Program-made: the position numbers and the translations under genes
The notes under the pieces: model-generated
Databases searched by the model: none
Told to the model about the DNA's origin: nothing
Seen by the model: the letters and a program-made list of their open reading frames with translations, nothing else
Shown here: piece after piece, positions 8,937 to 18,535 of the stretch
Layout: each line of letters begins with the position of its first letter
Position numbering within the stretch: the stretch's first letter is position 1
From: Actinomycetota bacterium
GTDB taxonomy: Bacteria; Actinomycetota; Actinomycetes; Nanopelagicales; Nanopelagicaceae
Direction of reading: 5' to 3'
Length of the DNA: 64,000 nt
NCBI GenBank assembly: GCA_014377015.1
Contig: JACMQL010000028.1
Location: forward strand, 28,020 to 92,019

Positions 8937-9353
8937 CTACTTGATATATATCTTTCCGGATTTCTCGGTGACCTTATATTTCGTCAGTGGCTTGATGGAA
9001 CTCTTCGAACTTCCGTTAGGACCCATAATGACGGCTCCCGAAGCAGGATTGAAAACCGAACCATGACACGGGCAGACCAAACTGTTTTTCTTGAGGTCAA
9101 CGAGGCAACCTTGATGAGTGCAGGTGCCTTCAAGGGCGGTCACTCCAGTTCTTGTTCTAGTGAGGACGACTTCGAAACTTCGGCCGTTGGAATCTTTCGC
9201 GCCGTAGATCTGTGTTTGGCCCAACTTGATTGCTGTCGATTTGGCTAGGAAAGATCCATACGGAGACGCCGCGGCTTCGGCTTTGCCGAGTAGGGCAGAT
9301 GGAATTAACGCGGAGACAAAAGCGAGAAATGTACGACGATTGAATTTGCCCAT
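8937..9353 (-). CDS. Exported Rieske [2Fe-2S] protein
   Basis: 138 residues. The cluster-binding pair CTHQGC and CPCHGS is intact, so it should carry a Rieske [2Fe-2S] centre. The N-terminus MGKFNRRTFLAFVSALIPSA has a twin-arginine followed by a hydrophobic stretch, consistent with Tat export of a folded cofactor protein. I chose the ATG at 9351-9353, which has AGGTGA about 8 bases upstream, over a GTG 12 bases earlier. It is a small stand-alone Rieske domain, unlike the larger QcrA of the bc complex. Redox partner unknown. It follows a DedA gene by a few bases, so it may be co-transcribed. Confidence 0.8.
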   Translation of the reverse strand: MGKFNRRTFLAFVSALIPSALLGKAEAAASPYGSFLAKSTAIKLGQTQIYGAKDSNGRSFEVVLTRTRTGVTALEGTCTHQGCLVDLKKNSLVCPCHGSVFNPASGAVIMGPNGSSKSSIKPLTKYKVTEKSGKIYIK

Positions 9354-9373
9354 TTGGAAAGTCACCTATCTAC

Positions 9374-10000
9374 TTATTCTGCTTCGATAACTTTTTCAAG
9401 TTTATTTTTGAGATAGAAAATTACTGCGATAACTACTGCAAGGAAGGCGATAGCCCAATACTTGAGGGCATTCTCGAGCTTCGCTAATCTGTCAGCAAAT
9501 TCGTATCCCAAGAGCACGACAATAGTTGAGAAAACAATTCCTCCCGCCGCATTCCACTTGAGAAAGGTTCGGTAAGGCACGTGGTTCATGCCGGCCAGCG
9601 CTGGGACGAGTGCCCGCAAGATAGCTTGGGCGCGACCGAAAAAGATTGCCCCGCCGTGATATTTATCGAAAATTCTTTGTGCCATTCGCCAACGTTTAGC
9701 ACCGACCATTCGACCCAGCCGTGAGACTTCTATCCTCGGTCCGAAATGTCTGCCGACTTTATAACCAACGGAGTCTCCCGCGATTGCACCAAAAATTGCC
9801 GCGATCAGGAATGCCCAAAGGGGCCAAACTCCTTTTTGCGCAAGGACGCCACCAATAATGAGCGAAGTCTCCCCCGGTAGGACGAAGCCGACAAATGCCG
9901 CCGCCTCCATGAATACGAAAAAGATGAGGAGAATGAAAAGCGGCGTTTGAAGATTTTGCGCGACAAGCCAATCCGCGGCAGTGTGAATCCAACTAGACAT
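9374..10000 (-). CDS. DedA/SNARE-associated family membrane protein
   Basis: 208 residues with several hydrophobic segments and the DedA signature: FVGFVLPGETSLIIGG near the N-terminus, then GDSVGYKVGRHFG and FFGRAQAILRALVPALAGMNHVPYRTFLKWNAAGG. DedA proteins are inner-membrane proteins that act in lipid-carrier (undecaprenyl phosphate or phospholipid) translocation and envelope homeostasis. A second DedA paralog lies at 12.8-13.4 kb. The gene is divergent from the ABC-F gene (63-base gap) and is followed by the Rieske gene. Confidence 0.85.
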   Translation of the reverse strand: MSSWIHTAADWLVAQNLQTPLFILLIFFVFMEAAAFVGFVLPGETSLIIGGVLAQKGVWPLWAFLIAAIFGAIAGDSVGYKVGRHFGPRIEVSRLGRMVGAKRWRMAQRIFDKYHGGAIFFGRAQAILRALVPALAGMNHVPYRTFLKWNAAGGIVFSTIVVLLGYEFADRLAKLENALKYWAIAFLAVVIAVIFYLKNKLEKVIEAE

Positions 10001-10063
10001 GGCGGTAAGCCTATTGGTCGTGCGCAGATAAATGGATTCAGTGAACCTAGGTAGACTCTGAGA

Positions 10064-11836
10064 ATGGCCCGCAACTTGGTGAATCTTGAGGCCGTCTCAA
10101 AATCCTTCGATATAAAGAATCTCCTCGTGGAGGTTTCCCTCGGAATCGCGGAGGGTGATCGGATCGGAATCGTCGGTCGAAACGGCTCGGGTAAGAGCAC
10201 GCTCCTCAAGGTGATGGCCGGGCTAGAGACCCCCGACGGGGGCCGGGTTACGCGCGCTGGCGATGTGCGGGTAGGTCTACTTTCGCAGGTGGATTTCGCC
10301 GACCCGCATGCGACCATCCGAGATGTCGTACTGGGAGATAAAGAGAAGCACGAATGGGCGAGTGAATCTGGAATTCGGGATATTTTTGATGGGCTGTTCG
10401 GCGGCCACTCGGACGAACTTTTCGACCGTAAATTCGCGGCCCTTTCGGGTGGCGAACGTCGACGAGTGGGATTAGCGAAACTGCTTATCGACGACCTCGA
10501 TTTATTGCTGCTAGACGAGCCGACCAACCACCTCGACGTCGAGGGGGTGGCATGGCTCTCCAGACACATAAATCTGCGCAAGGACGTAGCGGTTGCCGTC
10601 ATCACCCACGATCGTTGGTTCTTGGATGCCGTGACAGAGCGCACCTGGGAAGTCATTGACGGAAAGATCGAGGAATACGACGGCGGATACTCGGCATTCG
10701 TACTTGCGAAAGTAGAACGTAATCGCCAAGCCTCCGCCATGGAAGGTCGCAGAAATCAGTTGATTCGAAAGGAATTGGCTTGGTTACGTCGCGGTCCACC
10801 TGCTCGCACATCAAAACCAAAATTCCGGGTTGATGCCGCTAATGAATTAATTTCAACCGAACCGCCACCGCGTGATACCACTGAGCTGTTGCGCTTTGCG
10901 CGCAACCGCCTCGGCAATACTGTTTACGAAGTTCAGCATGCAGAGGTTCATGCGGGCGATAAAAAGATTCTCGACAATCTTTATTGGAATGTAGGCCCAG
11001 GGGATCGAATCGGAGTTGTAGGTGTAAACGGCGCGGGCAAGACCACTCTTATGCGAATGTTGACCGGAGAGATAAAGCCGACATCTGGAAAATTGGTCAC
11101 AGGCGTAACTGTTAAAGCCGCGCTACTGACCCAGCACCTTGCTGAGTTGAATCCGAAATGGCGAGTTCTCGAGGCGGTAGAGCAGGTTGCTAACCGAATC
11201 GAACTCGGTAACGGTAAGGAACTGTCCGCTTCGCAACTGTGTGAACGCCTTGGCTTCGACCGAGAATCTCAGTGGACACCTGTTGGAGATTTATCCGGTG
11301 GTGAAAAAAGACGATTGCAACTCACTCGTCTTCTCATGGACAGTCCTAACGTGCTGTTGCTGGACGAGCCCACTAATGATTTTGATATTGAAACGCTAAC
11401 TGAGTTGGAAGATTTATTGGATAGTTACAGTGGGACATTGTTGGTTATTTCGCACGACCGATATTTCCTTGAGCGCGTTTGCGATCGTTTCGTGGGACTC
11501 CTCGGTGATGGTGAAATGCGCGATCTTCCGCGCGGTGTTGACCAATATCTCGAGCAGCGTGAAGCGCAGATCGCGCAAGCAAATCAAAAGGAATCGGTCT
11601 CGAAGGTAAAGTCGTCTGCAGCACAGGAACGTCAGTTGAAAAAAGATTTGGCGCGCCTTGAGCGACAAATTGAGAAAGCAACTGAACGAACTGCCCAATT
11701 ACGCACGGATCAACAAGAATTTGCCTACGAGCCCACCAAACTTATAGAAATAGAAAGCGATCTGGCACGGACCAGCAAGATGTTGATGCAATATGAAGAG
11801 GAATGGTTGATAACGACTGAGGCTCTGGGAATCTAG
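10064..11836 (+). CDS. ABC-F family ATPase (Uup-like)
   Basis: 590-residue soluble protein with two nucleotide-binding domains and no membrane segments. Domain 1: GRNGSGKST (about residues 39-47), LSGGERRR and LLLDEPTNHLD; domain 2: GVNGAGKTT, LSGGEKRR and LLLDEPTNDFD. The C-terminal 90 residues are a charged coiled coil (ERQLKKDLARLERQIEKATE) as in Uup. ABC-F proteins act on the ribosome or on nucleic acid rather than in transport. A known antibiotic-resistance clade cannot be claimed from sequence reading alone. The next gene follows after 11 bases and may be co-transcribed. Confidence 0.85.
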   Translation: MARNLVNLEAVSKSFDIKNLLVEVSLGIAEGDRIGIVGRNGSGKSTLLKVMAGLETPDGGRVTRAGDVRVGLLSQVDFADPHATIRDVVLGDKEKHEWASESGIRDIFDGLFGGHSDELFDRKFAALSGGERRRVGLAKLLIDDLDLLLLDEPTNHLDVEGVAWLSRHINLRKDVAVAVITHDRWFLDAVTERTWEVIDGKIEEYDGGYSAFVLAKVERNRQASAMEGRRNQLIRKELAWLRRGPPARTSKPKFRVDAANELISTEPPPRDTTELLRFARNRLGNTVYEVQHAEVHAGDKKILDNLYWNVGPGDRIGVVGVNGAGKTTLMRMLTGEIKPTSGKLVTGVTVKAALLTQHLAELNPKWRVLEAVEQVANRIELGNGKELSASQLCERLGFDRESQWTPVGDLSGGEKRRLQLTRLLMDSPNVLLLDEPTNDFDIETLTELEDLLDSYSGTLLVISHDRYFLERVCDRFVGLLGDGEMRDLPRGVDQYLEQREAQIAQANQKESVSKVKSSAAQERQLKKDLARLERQIEKATERTAQLRTDQQEFAYEPTKLIEIESDLARTSKMLMQYEEEWLITTEALGI

Positions 11837-11847
11837 GAGATCAATTA

Positions 11848-12795
11848 ATGAGACTGGATTTCATCGCCATGTTGGTCGGTTTACTGACTGCAATTCAATC
11901 GCGCGCGAATGGAGAGTTATCCATCCGAATTGATAACAGTCTGCAGGCATCTCTCATCTCTTTTTCAAGTGGGCTCGTTCTCATTCTAGCAATTGCAATT
12001 TGGCATCCAGGAATCAAACAAGGCGCGGTACAACTTCGCGCTGCCGTTCGTGCGGGTGCAATTCCACGTTGGCGATTATTCGGCGGAGTGCTCGGCGGAT
12101 TTCTAGTTGCGATTCAGACTCAAATTGTTCCTATTATCGGAGTGGCTATCTATTCCGTCACAATGATCGCTGGACAAACTACGGCCTCTCTCTGGGTAGA
12201 TCACAGCGGTCTCACCGGTGGGGATAAAAAGTTGATTTCACGGCGAAGAATCTTGGCAGCTCTTGTGACGGTTGTTGCGGTACTGGTTTCTGTTTGGGAT
12301 CGAATTGACGCAAAAAATCTTTCCCTCTGGGCGGTATTTATGGGCGTGTTCGCCGGATTCTTCATAGGGGTGCAGCGCGCATTGAACGGACAGGTTAATC
12401 AGCAAACTCAGCAAAGTTTCACCACGTCGCTTTTGAATTTCATCATGGGAACTTCTACCTTAATAATTGTGGTAATTCTCGGTTTGGTTTTTCATCGATT
12501 CCATTTTTCGGCAATAGTTCCTGGTCCATGGTGGATGTTTCTTGGAGGTATTGTCGGAGTTATTTATGTGGCATTCTCGGCAACAGTGGTGCAGCAGATC
12601 GGTCTGCTTAGTTTCACGCTCTTCAGCGTTGGCGGACAATTAGTAGGCGCGCTACTCATTGATTTCTTCTCACCCACTCGCGGAGTTCACGTCGGTCCGT
12701 TTCTCATTGCAGGCATCGTGCTTACTTATGTCGGTGTAATCATCAATAACGAAAGCGTTCTGAAGAAGAACCGATTCAGCATCCGTAAAGAATAA
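11848..12795 (+). CDS. DMT-superfamily transporter (duplicated DUF606/YdcZ type)
   Basis: 315 residues, about ten membrane segments, made of two related halves (LVGLLTAIQSRANGELS near the start; VFAGFFIGVQRALNGQVNQ at about residue 168). That internal duplication is typical of DUF606 (YdcZ) proteins fused head to tail, members of the drug/metabolite transporter superfamily. Substrate unknown. It begins 11 bases after the ABC-F gene with AGGAG upstream, so the two are probably co-transcribed. Confidence 0.8.
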   Translation: MRLDFIAMLVGLLTAIQSRANGELSIRIDNSLQASLISFSSGLVLILAIAIWHPGIKQGAVQLRAAVRAGAIPRWRLFGGVLGGFLVAIQTQIVPIIGVAIYSVTMIAGQTTASLWVDHSGLTGGDKKLISRRRILAALVTVVAVLVSVWDRIDAKNLSLWAVFMGVFAGFFIGVQRALNGQVNQQTQQSFTTSLLNFIMGTSTLIIVVILGLVFHRFHFSAIVPGPWWMFLGGIVGVIYVAFSATVVQQIGLLSFTLFSVGGQLVGALLIDFFSPTRGVHVGPFLIAGIVLTYVGVIINNESVLKKNRFSIRKE

Positions 12796-12807
12796 GTTGT
12801 AACGGTT

Positions 12808-13422
12808 TTAAGCTTCTTTTTGCTTGGATTTGTAATAATTCCACGTTGCCGAGACCAATGAGCCGCCGATAAAGAAGAAAGCCAAGGCGTAGGAAGAGCT
12901 TTTAACCCAAGGGAAACGCGCTGCATAGTAACCAGCCAATGTGATGCCGACGCCCCACAGAAGTGCACCGAGGGAGTTGGCTGACAGGAATCTGTAGTAA
13001 TTCATCCGGGCTGCTCCGGCAATCGGTGGGACGAAAGTTCTTATCCATGGAAAAAATCGTGCGGCGACAACTGCCCACCAGCCACTTTGTTCGTAAAAGC
13101 GCTCTGCCCGCGCAATCATTTTGATCATGCGAGGCGACGTTCGCTTATCCATGTATGGTCTGCCAATTTTGCGCCCGAGCACGAAGCCGACTTGATCTCC
13201 CAAAAAAGCCGCTAAGAAGATTAGAAAAACTAACAGGGCAATATTGAGATCATTGCGAGAGGCCGCCACCAGACCAGCACTAAAGAGAATGGAATCGCCC
13301 GGCAAGAAAAAACCAAGCACGATTCCAGTCTCGCAAAAGATGACAACGAACAGAATGAGGTAGATCAAAAATGGGGTTAGTGAAGAAAGGTTGGAGTCAA
13401 ACGACGCCGCGAGTTCAATCAC
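12808..13422 (-). CDS. DedA family membrane protein (second paralog)
   Basis: 204 residues with the DedA pattern ETGIVLGFFLPGDSILFSAGLV, GDQVGFVLGRKIGRPYM and RFFPWIRTFVPPIAGAARMNYYRFL. It should be an inner-membrane lipid-carrier translocation factor. It overlaps the upstream malic enzyme gene by 4 bases (start 13422, stop codon 13419-13421) and is the third gene of upp - malic enzyme - dedA. It is only distantly similar to the DedA protein encoded at 9374-10000. Confidence 0.85.
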   Translation of the reverse strand: MIELAASFDSNLSSLTPFLIYLILFVVIFCETGIVLGFFLPGDSILFSAGLVAASRNDLNIALLVFLIFLAAFLGDQVGFVLGRKIGRPYMDKRTSPRMIKMIARAERFYEQSGWWAVVAARFFPWIRTFVPPIAGAARMNYYRFLSANSLGALLWGVGITLAGYYAARFPWVKSSSYALAFFFIGGSLVSATWNYYKSKQKEA

Positions 13423-14795
13423 ACATTCTTCTTTACTGCAGCGGCCACTTCCTTAACGACATTTGGATCAAAGACGCTCGGGACGATAAAGGAAGTATTG
13501 AGTTGTTCGGGTGAAACGCAAGCCGCTATCGCCTCTGCCGTTGCGACCAAGAGTTCGTCTGTGATCTTATGGGCGTTCGCATCGAGCAGACCGCGGAAGA
13601 TTCCGGGGAATGCCAGTACATTGTTGATCTGGTTAGGTTGATCACTGCGTCCCGTCGCCACTACAGCCGCATATTTTCGCGCGATTGTTGGATCAATCTC
13701 AGGATCTGGATTTGCCAACGCAAAGACGATGGAATCCCTACCCATTGAAGCTACGTCAGATTCGCTGAGAATATTTGCTGCGCTGACCCCGATGAAGATA
13801 TCCGCACCCTTCATTCCTTCAGACAAACTGCCCGTGAAATTAGTTGGATTGCAGTTATCTATGAACCAACGCCGCATGGGATCTTCGGTTTGTGTGCCCG
13901 AATGAATTGCGCCCTTCGTATCAAAGGCGATGATGTTGGTAGCTCCGCTTATCGTGAGCAATCGGGCGATTGCGGTGCCAGCGGCACCTGCGCCGCTCAT
14001 GACAATTTTGCAGTCAGATAACTCCTTCTTGACAAGTTTAAGAGAGTTGCGCAGAGCGGCGAGTACGACGATTGCCGTGCCGTGTTGATCATCGTGAAAG
14101 ACGGGGATATCAAGCAATTCTCGCAGTCTGCGCTCTACTTCAAAGCAACGTGGAGCGGAGATATCTTCGAGGTTAATGCCACCATATACAGGAGCAATGA
14201 GTTGCACTGTGCGGACTATTTCGTCTACGTCCTGGGTATCTAGGCATACTGGCCATGCATCTACATCTGCGAAACGCTTGAAAAGAGCGGCCTTTCCTTC
14301 CATTACTGGCAAAGCGGCAGCTGGACCGATATTGCCCAGTCCAAGAACAGCGGAGCCGTCGGTGACGACGGCAACGGTATTTCGTTTGATTGTCAGGCGA
14401 CGCGCATCCGATGGGTCGTCAACGATTGCCTGGCAGATGCGGGCTACACCAGGAGTGTAGGCACGTGAAAGGTCATCACGAGTTTTAAGAGGCACCTTGG
14501 ATTGAACTTCCAACTTTCCACCGAGGTGAAGGAGGAATGTCCTATCGCTGACTTTGCGTACCGTAAGTCCTTCATGGGCGCTAATAGATCTTGTTATCTC
14601 TTCGGCATGCTCGGCGTTGATTGTGTCGCACGTGACGTCAACTACTACTCGCTCAATGAGAGATTCGACAACGTCGAGCGCTGTAATGGTTGCTCCGGCT
14701 CGCGTAATAGCTGCAGTCGCTTCAGCAACTGGTTGCGCAGAAGGATGCCCTTCAACTCGAATAGTGATTCCGTAACCTGGACTAGTTGATGCCAT
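13419..14795 (-). CDS. NAD(P)-dependent malic enzyme with N-terminal ACT domain
   Basis: 458 residues. An ACT-like regulatory domain occupies about residues 1-75 (GITIRVEGHPSAQPVAEATA). The catalytic part follows: SRAYTPGVARICQAI, HDDQHGTAIVVLAAL (metal and substrate region) and the dinucleotide fold VMSGAGAAGTAIARLL. The enzyme decarboxylates malate to pyruvate, linking the TCA cycle to pyruvate. The ACT domain suggests allosteric control by a small ligand. It abuts upp (ends 14796) and overlaps the dedA gene, so the three are one transcription unit. Confidence 0.85.
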   Translation of the reverse strand: MASTSPGYGITIRVEGHPSAQPVAEATAAITRAGATITALDVVESLIERVVVDVTCDTINAEHAEEITRSISAHEGLTVRKVSDRTFLLHLGGKLEVQSKVPLKTRDDLSRAYTPGVARICQAIVDDPSDARRLTIKRNTVAVVTDGSAVLGLGNIGPAAALPVMEGKAALFKRFADVDAWPVCLDTQDVDEIVRTVQLIAPVYGGINLEDISAPRCFEVERRLRELLDIPVFHDDQHGTAIVVLAALRNSLKLVKKELSDCKIVMSGAGAAGTAIARLLTISGATNIIAFDTKGAIHSGTQTEDPMRRWFIDNCNPTNFTGSLSEGMKGADIFIGVSAANILSESDVASMGRDSIVFALANPDPEIDPTIARKYAAVVATGRSDQPNQINNVLAFPGIFRGLLDANAHKITDELLVATAEAIAACVSPEQLNTSFIVPSVFDPNVVKEVAAAVKKNV

Positions 14796-15434
14796 TTATA
14801 CAACTCCGTATAGTCGATCGCCCGCGTCTCCAAGACCCGGCACGATGTATCCATGTTCGTTTAGCTTTATGTCTAGCGCCCCGGTCACAATAGTGATTGG
14901 AACCTCACAATTCTCGAAGGATTTCTCCATATGCGCAATTCCTTCTGGCGCTGCCAATATGCAAATAGCTGTGATATCTGTCGCACCTAAATCAATCAGA
15001 TAGTTGATTGCCGCAACAAGAGTCCCGCCTGTAGCTAGCATGGGATCTAAGATAAAGCATTGTCTCCCGGAAAGATCGTGCGGAAGTCGGTTCGCGTATG
15101 TACTCGCAAGTAAAGTTTTTTCGTCGCGTACCATGCCGAGAAATCCCACTTCTGCGGTTGGTATCAAGCGCACCATTCCATCTAACATACCCAGGCCGGC
15201 TCGGAGAATCGGCACCACCAGCGGTTGTGGTGAAGCCATCTTCACGCCTTGCGTGATTGTGACCGGAGTTTTGACCGAGACGACCTCGGTGCGCACGTCT
15301 CGTGTCGCTTCATACGCTAACAGCGTGACGAGTTCTTCCACGAGTCGACGGAAGGTAGGGGAGTCAGTTCTTTCGTCGCGAAGTACGGTCAATTTATGCG
15401 AAATAAGTGGATGATCAGCGATATGGACTTTCAT
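14796..15434 (-). CDS. upp: Uracil phosphoribosyltransferase
   Basis: 212 residues from the ATG at 15432-15434, which precedes the conserved start [20 protein letters not shown]; a longer upstream reading frame is not conserved and overlaps the divergent promoter region. The PRPP loop DPMLATGGT and the uracil-binding C-terminus ([16 protein letters not shown]) are intact. It converts uracil plus PRPP to UMP in pyrimidine salvage. First gene of the upp - malic enzyme - dedA unit; divergent from the tRNA-deaminase-associated gene across about 83 bases. Confidence 0.92.
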   Translation of the reverse strand: MKVHIADHPLISHKLTVLRDERTDSPTFRRLVEELVTLLAYEATRDVRTEVVSVKTPVTITQGVKMASPQPLVVPILRAGLGMLDGMVRLIPTAEVGFLGMVRDEKTLLASTYANRLPHDLSGRQCFILDPMLATGGTLVAAINYLIDLGATDITAICILAAPEGIAHMEKSFENCEVPITIVTGALDIKLNEHGYIVPGLGDAGDRLYGVV

Positions 15435-15517
15435 GTTGACTACCTTACAGGGCTTTCTTTCCTTGCCAATGAGTGTCAATATGCGACATATAGGCTGAAA
15501 ATATGCGGAGGTAGACG

Positions 15518-15979
15518 ATGAGCGATGACGCAGACATTGCCGTAGTCGCGTGGCATGAGGACGGGCGTTGGACACTTGAGAAGTTGGCTCGCGCGCAAGA
15601 TTTAACTCAAATAATTGATCGGCTCAAAAGTCAAAGGACCAACGGAGGATCAATCGCCCTCATTTCGATCGATGAGGAATTCTTTATTTTAATTCGAGTT
15701 CTCGGAACCCATATCAGTATGTTTCTAAGCGATGCAACGTGCGCTCTGGATTACGAAGTCGCGGCAGAATTTATTGAACTCGCAGACTTGCCAGCGGTCG
15801 AAGAGGACGATGAACCGTTTCCTGTCGGCCACCTCGACATCCTTGCGGACCTTGGAATGAACCACATGGAAATTTCCGCATTGTGTGACGACGCAGAACT
15901 TTTCCCAGACGAACAACTTGAGGCCATCGCCATGCGTCTTGGCTTTGGTGAACAATTCCGGCAATTGCTAGAACAATAA
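15518..15979 (+). CDS. tRNA adenosine deaminase-associated protein
   Basis: 153-residue acidic protein of the actinobacterial family found next to tadA. It begins [18 protein letters not shown] and ends with a helical segment ([16 protein letters not shown]). It has no recognisable catalytic motif. The tadA start follows its stop by 7 bases, so the two are co-transcribed and may form a complex (inference from conserved pairing). Confidence 0.85.
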   Translation: MSDDADIAVVAWHEDGRWTLEKLARAQDLTQIIDRLKSQRTNGGSIALISIDEEFFILIRVLGTHISMFLSDATCALDYEVAAEFIELADLPAVEEDDEPFPVGHLDILADLGMNHMEISALCDDAELFPDEQLEAIAMRLGFGEQFRQLLEQ

Positions 15980-15986
15980 TTTTGCG

Positions 15987-16448
15987 ATGAATCTTGAAGA
16001 GGCGATGTCCCTTGCCCTCGATCTTGCTCAAAAGTCGACGCTGATTTCCAATGATGTCCCCGTTGGAGCGGTTATCCTGAACAGCGCTGGTGAAGTTGTT
16101 GCAACCGGCACCAACGAGCGCGAGTTGCATAAAGATCCGACTGCTCATGCCGAGATAGTTGCGCTTCGAAAAGCTGCACTCAACTCCAATAAGTGGCGTC
16201 TTGATACCCATACTCTGGTGGTGACACTTGAGCCTTGTGCCATGTGCGCCGGCGCTATTGGCCAGTCGCGAATCAACCGTCTTGTTTTCGGCGCGTGGGA
16301 TGTTAAGGCCGGAGCCGTTGGTTCGGTCTGGGACGTTCTTCGAGATCCGCGCGCGCTACATAAAGTGGAAGTCGTGACAGGGGTGCTGGCCAAACAGAGT
16401 GCAGAACTCTTGCAGGATTTTTTCAAGGCTCAACGTCAGAGAAATTAG
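15987..16448 (+). CDS. tadA: tRNA-specific adenosine deaminase
   Basis: 153 residues with the cytidine-deaminase-type zinc site: HAEIVALR (His ligand and catalytic Glu, about residue 52) and PCAMCAGA (two Cys ligands, about residue 82). It converts A34 to inosine in tRNA-Arg(ACG). Length matches TadA. It is second in the two-gene unit with the deaminase-associated protein, and a tRNA-Ser gene follows 27 bases downstream. Confidence 0.92.
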   Translation: MNLEEAMSLALDLAQKSTLISNDVPVGAVILNSAGEVVATGTNERELHKDPTAHAEIVALRKAALNSNKWRLDTHTLVVTLEPCAMCAGAIGQSRINRLVFGAWDVKAGAVGSVWDVLRDPRALHKVEVVTGVLAKQSAELLQDFFKAQRQRN

Positions 16449-16475
16449 GAATCGACTTACTGTATCCTCACTCCT

Positions 16476-16565
16476 GGTGGCGTGTCCGAGCGGCCAAAGG
16501 AGCACGCCTCGAAAGCGTGTGTTGGGGAAACTCAACCGTGGGTTCAAATCCCACCGCCACCGCCA
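16476..16565 (+). tRNA. tRNA-Ser (anticodon CGA)
   Basis: The acceptor stem GGTGGCG pairs with CGCCACC; the discriminator is G and CCA is encoded (16563-16565). The anticodon stem CACGC/GCGTG encloses loop CTCGAAA, giving anticodon CGA (reads UCG). A long variable arm (GTTGGGGAAACTCAAC) and T loop TTCAAAT confirm a class II serine tRNA. Confidence 0.95.
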
Positions 16566-16606
16566 GGCGTAGATATGAAAATTCTGATGCTTCTTCGTGA
16601 TGCCTT

Positions 16607-18472
16607 CTATAGATTCATTTGAATCGCCAGGGTAATTACCCGATCGTCGGGCAGTCCGTAGTAGTGGGCAGCCGTTGAGGAATTTCGGTGAAGAAAGGAA
16701 AAGAATTTGTCCGCCGAACCGCGTAATTCTCCTGACTCAGGTGAGATAAACTTTCGATCGGACAAGTAGTAAGTTGCTTTAGCTTCTTCATCAAGGGAAA
16801 TACAGAATGAAGTTAGAACTTTAGGAACATTAGGCGTCTCCATGAAGCCCGTGTAGATAGTTACTTGTTTAACGCGTGCGTTGATTGTTGCGAGCTTAGG
16901 TTTCGATTCAGACACGGGAAAATCCTCGGTAACGACGGTGACAATCAATATTTTTTCGGGAATGGAATGCAAGTTTCTGATTTGCGATAAGACTGCTTGG
17001 GGAACTTTGTTGGCGGCCGAAGATAAATAAATCCCAGTCGTAGGAATAAGTTCGGCTTCACCCTTCTTGATAATGTCTTCAACATCTTGCCATTGAGTAG
17101 CATCCTTCATCAACGAGCTTGCAAGTACGGATTGACCCTTTCGCCATACCCACATCATGTATACGACAAACAAACTGAGTAGCAGTGGAACCCAAGCCCC
17201 TTTGAAAAGTTTCGTAACGGTTGCCAAGAAGAATGAGAGATCGATAATTCCCAATACTGCAATTAATGGTACGACAAATAATTTGTTCCATTTCCATCTG
17301 TCTATAGCCACTATCGCAAATGCCATCGTTGTAATAAGCATGGTGCCAGCAATTGCAAATGAATAAGCATTTGCTAACGCGGTCGAACTCTTGAAATACA
17401 AAACTAGAAATATGGAGCCGACTCCGGTGAGAGCATTAACGACTGGCACGTAAATCTGCCCCTCATGCTCTTCGCTCGTGTGAACGACTTTAAGTCTAGG
17501 AAAGAGGCCGAGCTGGACGGCCTGCCTCGCAATTGAGCCGACTCCGGTGATTAGAGCTTGGGATGCAATTATTGTCGCCAAGGTGGCCAAGAGTACGAGA
17601 TAGATAGCTATGGCTTTATTTGGTGCCAAGTTGAAGAAGAGATTCTCTTGTGATTCTGGATGACGGATTACAAGGGCAGCCTGACCCAAATAGCACAGCA
17701 CTAATGACGGACCTGCTATCAAAAACCAGCCAATGCGAATTGGACGCTTTCCAAAATGTCCAAGGTCAGCGTATAAAGCTTCCGCTCCTGTTATCGCCAA
17801 TATAACTGAGGACATAATGATGAGCGTATGGAATCTGTGGTGGACGACGTACTCGAAGGCGTAGTAAGGAGAGAGCGCCTTGATCACAGAGGGTTCCTTA
17901 AATATCTGAATTAACCCCAGACTACCGATTGAAATAAACCACACCAAGATTACTCCCCCGAATAACTTACCGAGAGAAGCGGTGCCTTTGAACTGAACGC
18001 TGAATAGAATGGCAAGAATCAATACCGTTATTGGGACTGAAAGATGGGCCAAACCCGGACTGATAGAGGCGATTCCCTCAGTAGCAGACAGTACTGATAT
18101 CGCCGGTGTTAGGACTCCATCGCCAAAAAGTAGAGCCGTGCCGATAAGCAGCAACATAAAAATAACGTAACGGTAGCCACCTTCTGCGCGGCGAATTGTT
18201 TGGGGAAGCAATGAAAAAAGCGCGAGGATTCCACCCTCTCCTTTGTTGTCGGCACGCAAGACGAATACCAGATATTTAAAGGAAACGACGATCATGAGTG
18301 ACCAAAATATTAGGGAAACAACTCCGAAAATATCGTAGACCGTGCTGCCAGCAGTGGCGAGAGATTCTTTCAACGCATAAATTGGGCTCGTCCCGATATC
18401 GCCGAAAACAACACCCAGGGCGCTAAGTGTCAAGAGTGAAGAAGTTTTAAGACTTGATTTGCCATTTTGCAC
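16607..18472 (-). CDS. kup: KUP family potassium uptake protein
   Basis: 621 residues. The N-terminal two thirds has about twelve membrane segments with the KUP hallmarks LSALGVVFGDIGTSPIYALKE, GDGVLTPAISVLSA and GAEALYADLGHFGKRPIR. The C-terminal 170 residues are the cytosolic KUP domain. It imports K+ by proton symport. It lies 63 bases after the KimA-like permease gene on the same strand, so the two probably form a potassium locus. It converges with tRNA-Ser(CGA). Confidence 0.92.
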   Translation of the reverse strand: MQNGKSSLKTSSLLTLSALGVVFGDIGTSPIYALKESLATAGSTVYDIFGVVSLIFWSLMIVVSFKYLVFVLRADNKGEGGILALFSLLPQTIRRAEGGYRYVIFMLLLIGTALLFGDGVLTPAISVLSATEGIASISPGLAHLSVPITVLILAILFSVQFKGTASLGKLFGGVILVWFISIGSLGLIQIFKEPSVIKALSPYYAFEYVVHHRFHTLIIMSSVILAITGAEALYADLGHFGKRPIRIGWFLIAGPSLVLCYLGQAALVIRHPESQENLFFNLAPNKAIAIYLVLLATLATIIASQALITGVGSIARQAVQLGLFPRLKVVHTSEEHEGQIYVPVVNALTGVGSIFLVLYFKSSTALANAYSFAIAGTMLITTMAFAIVAIDRWKWNKLFVVPLIAVLGIIDLSFFLATVTKLFKGAWVPLLLSLFVVYMMWVWRKGQSVLASSLMKDATQWQDVEDIIKKGEAELIPTTGIYLSSAANKVPQAVLSQIRNLHSIPEKILIVTVVTEDFPVSESKPKLATINARVKQVTIYTGFMETPNVPKVLTSFCISLDEEAKATYYLSDRKFISPESGELRGSADKFFSFLHRNSSTAAHYYGLPDDRVITLAIQMNL

Positions 18473-18535
18473 GGGTTAAAGATACAGAATTCCTGACACC
18501 GTGGTTACAAATAGCATCAACTTCCCGAGGTGGTT

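Noticed and set aside
9805..10740. A 311-codon open frame on the minus strand across the DedA and ABC-F genes
   Set aside because: It is Ser/Arg/Pro-rich low-complexity sequence antisense to the well-conserved ABC-F protein; a shadow frame.
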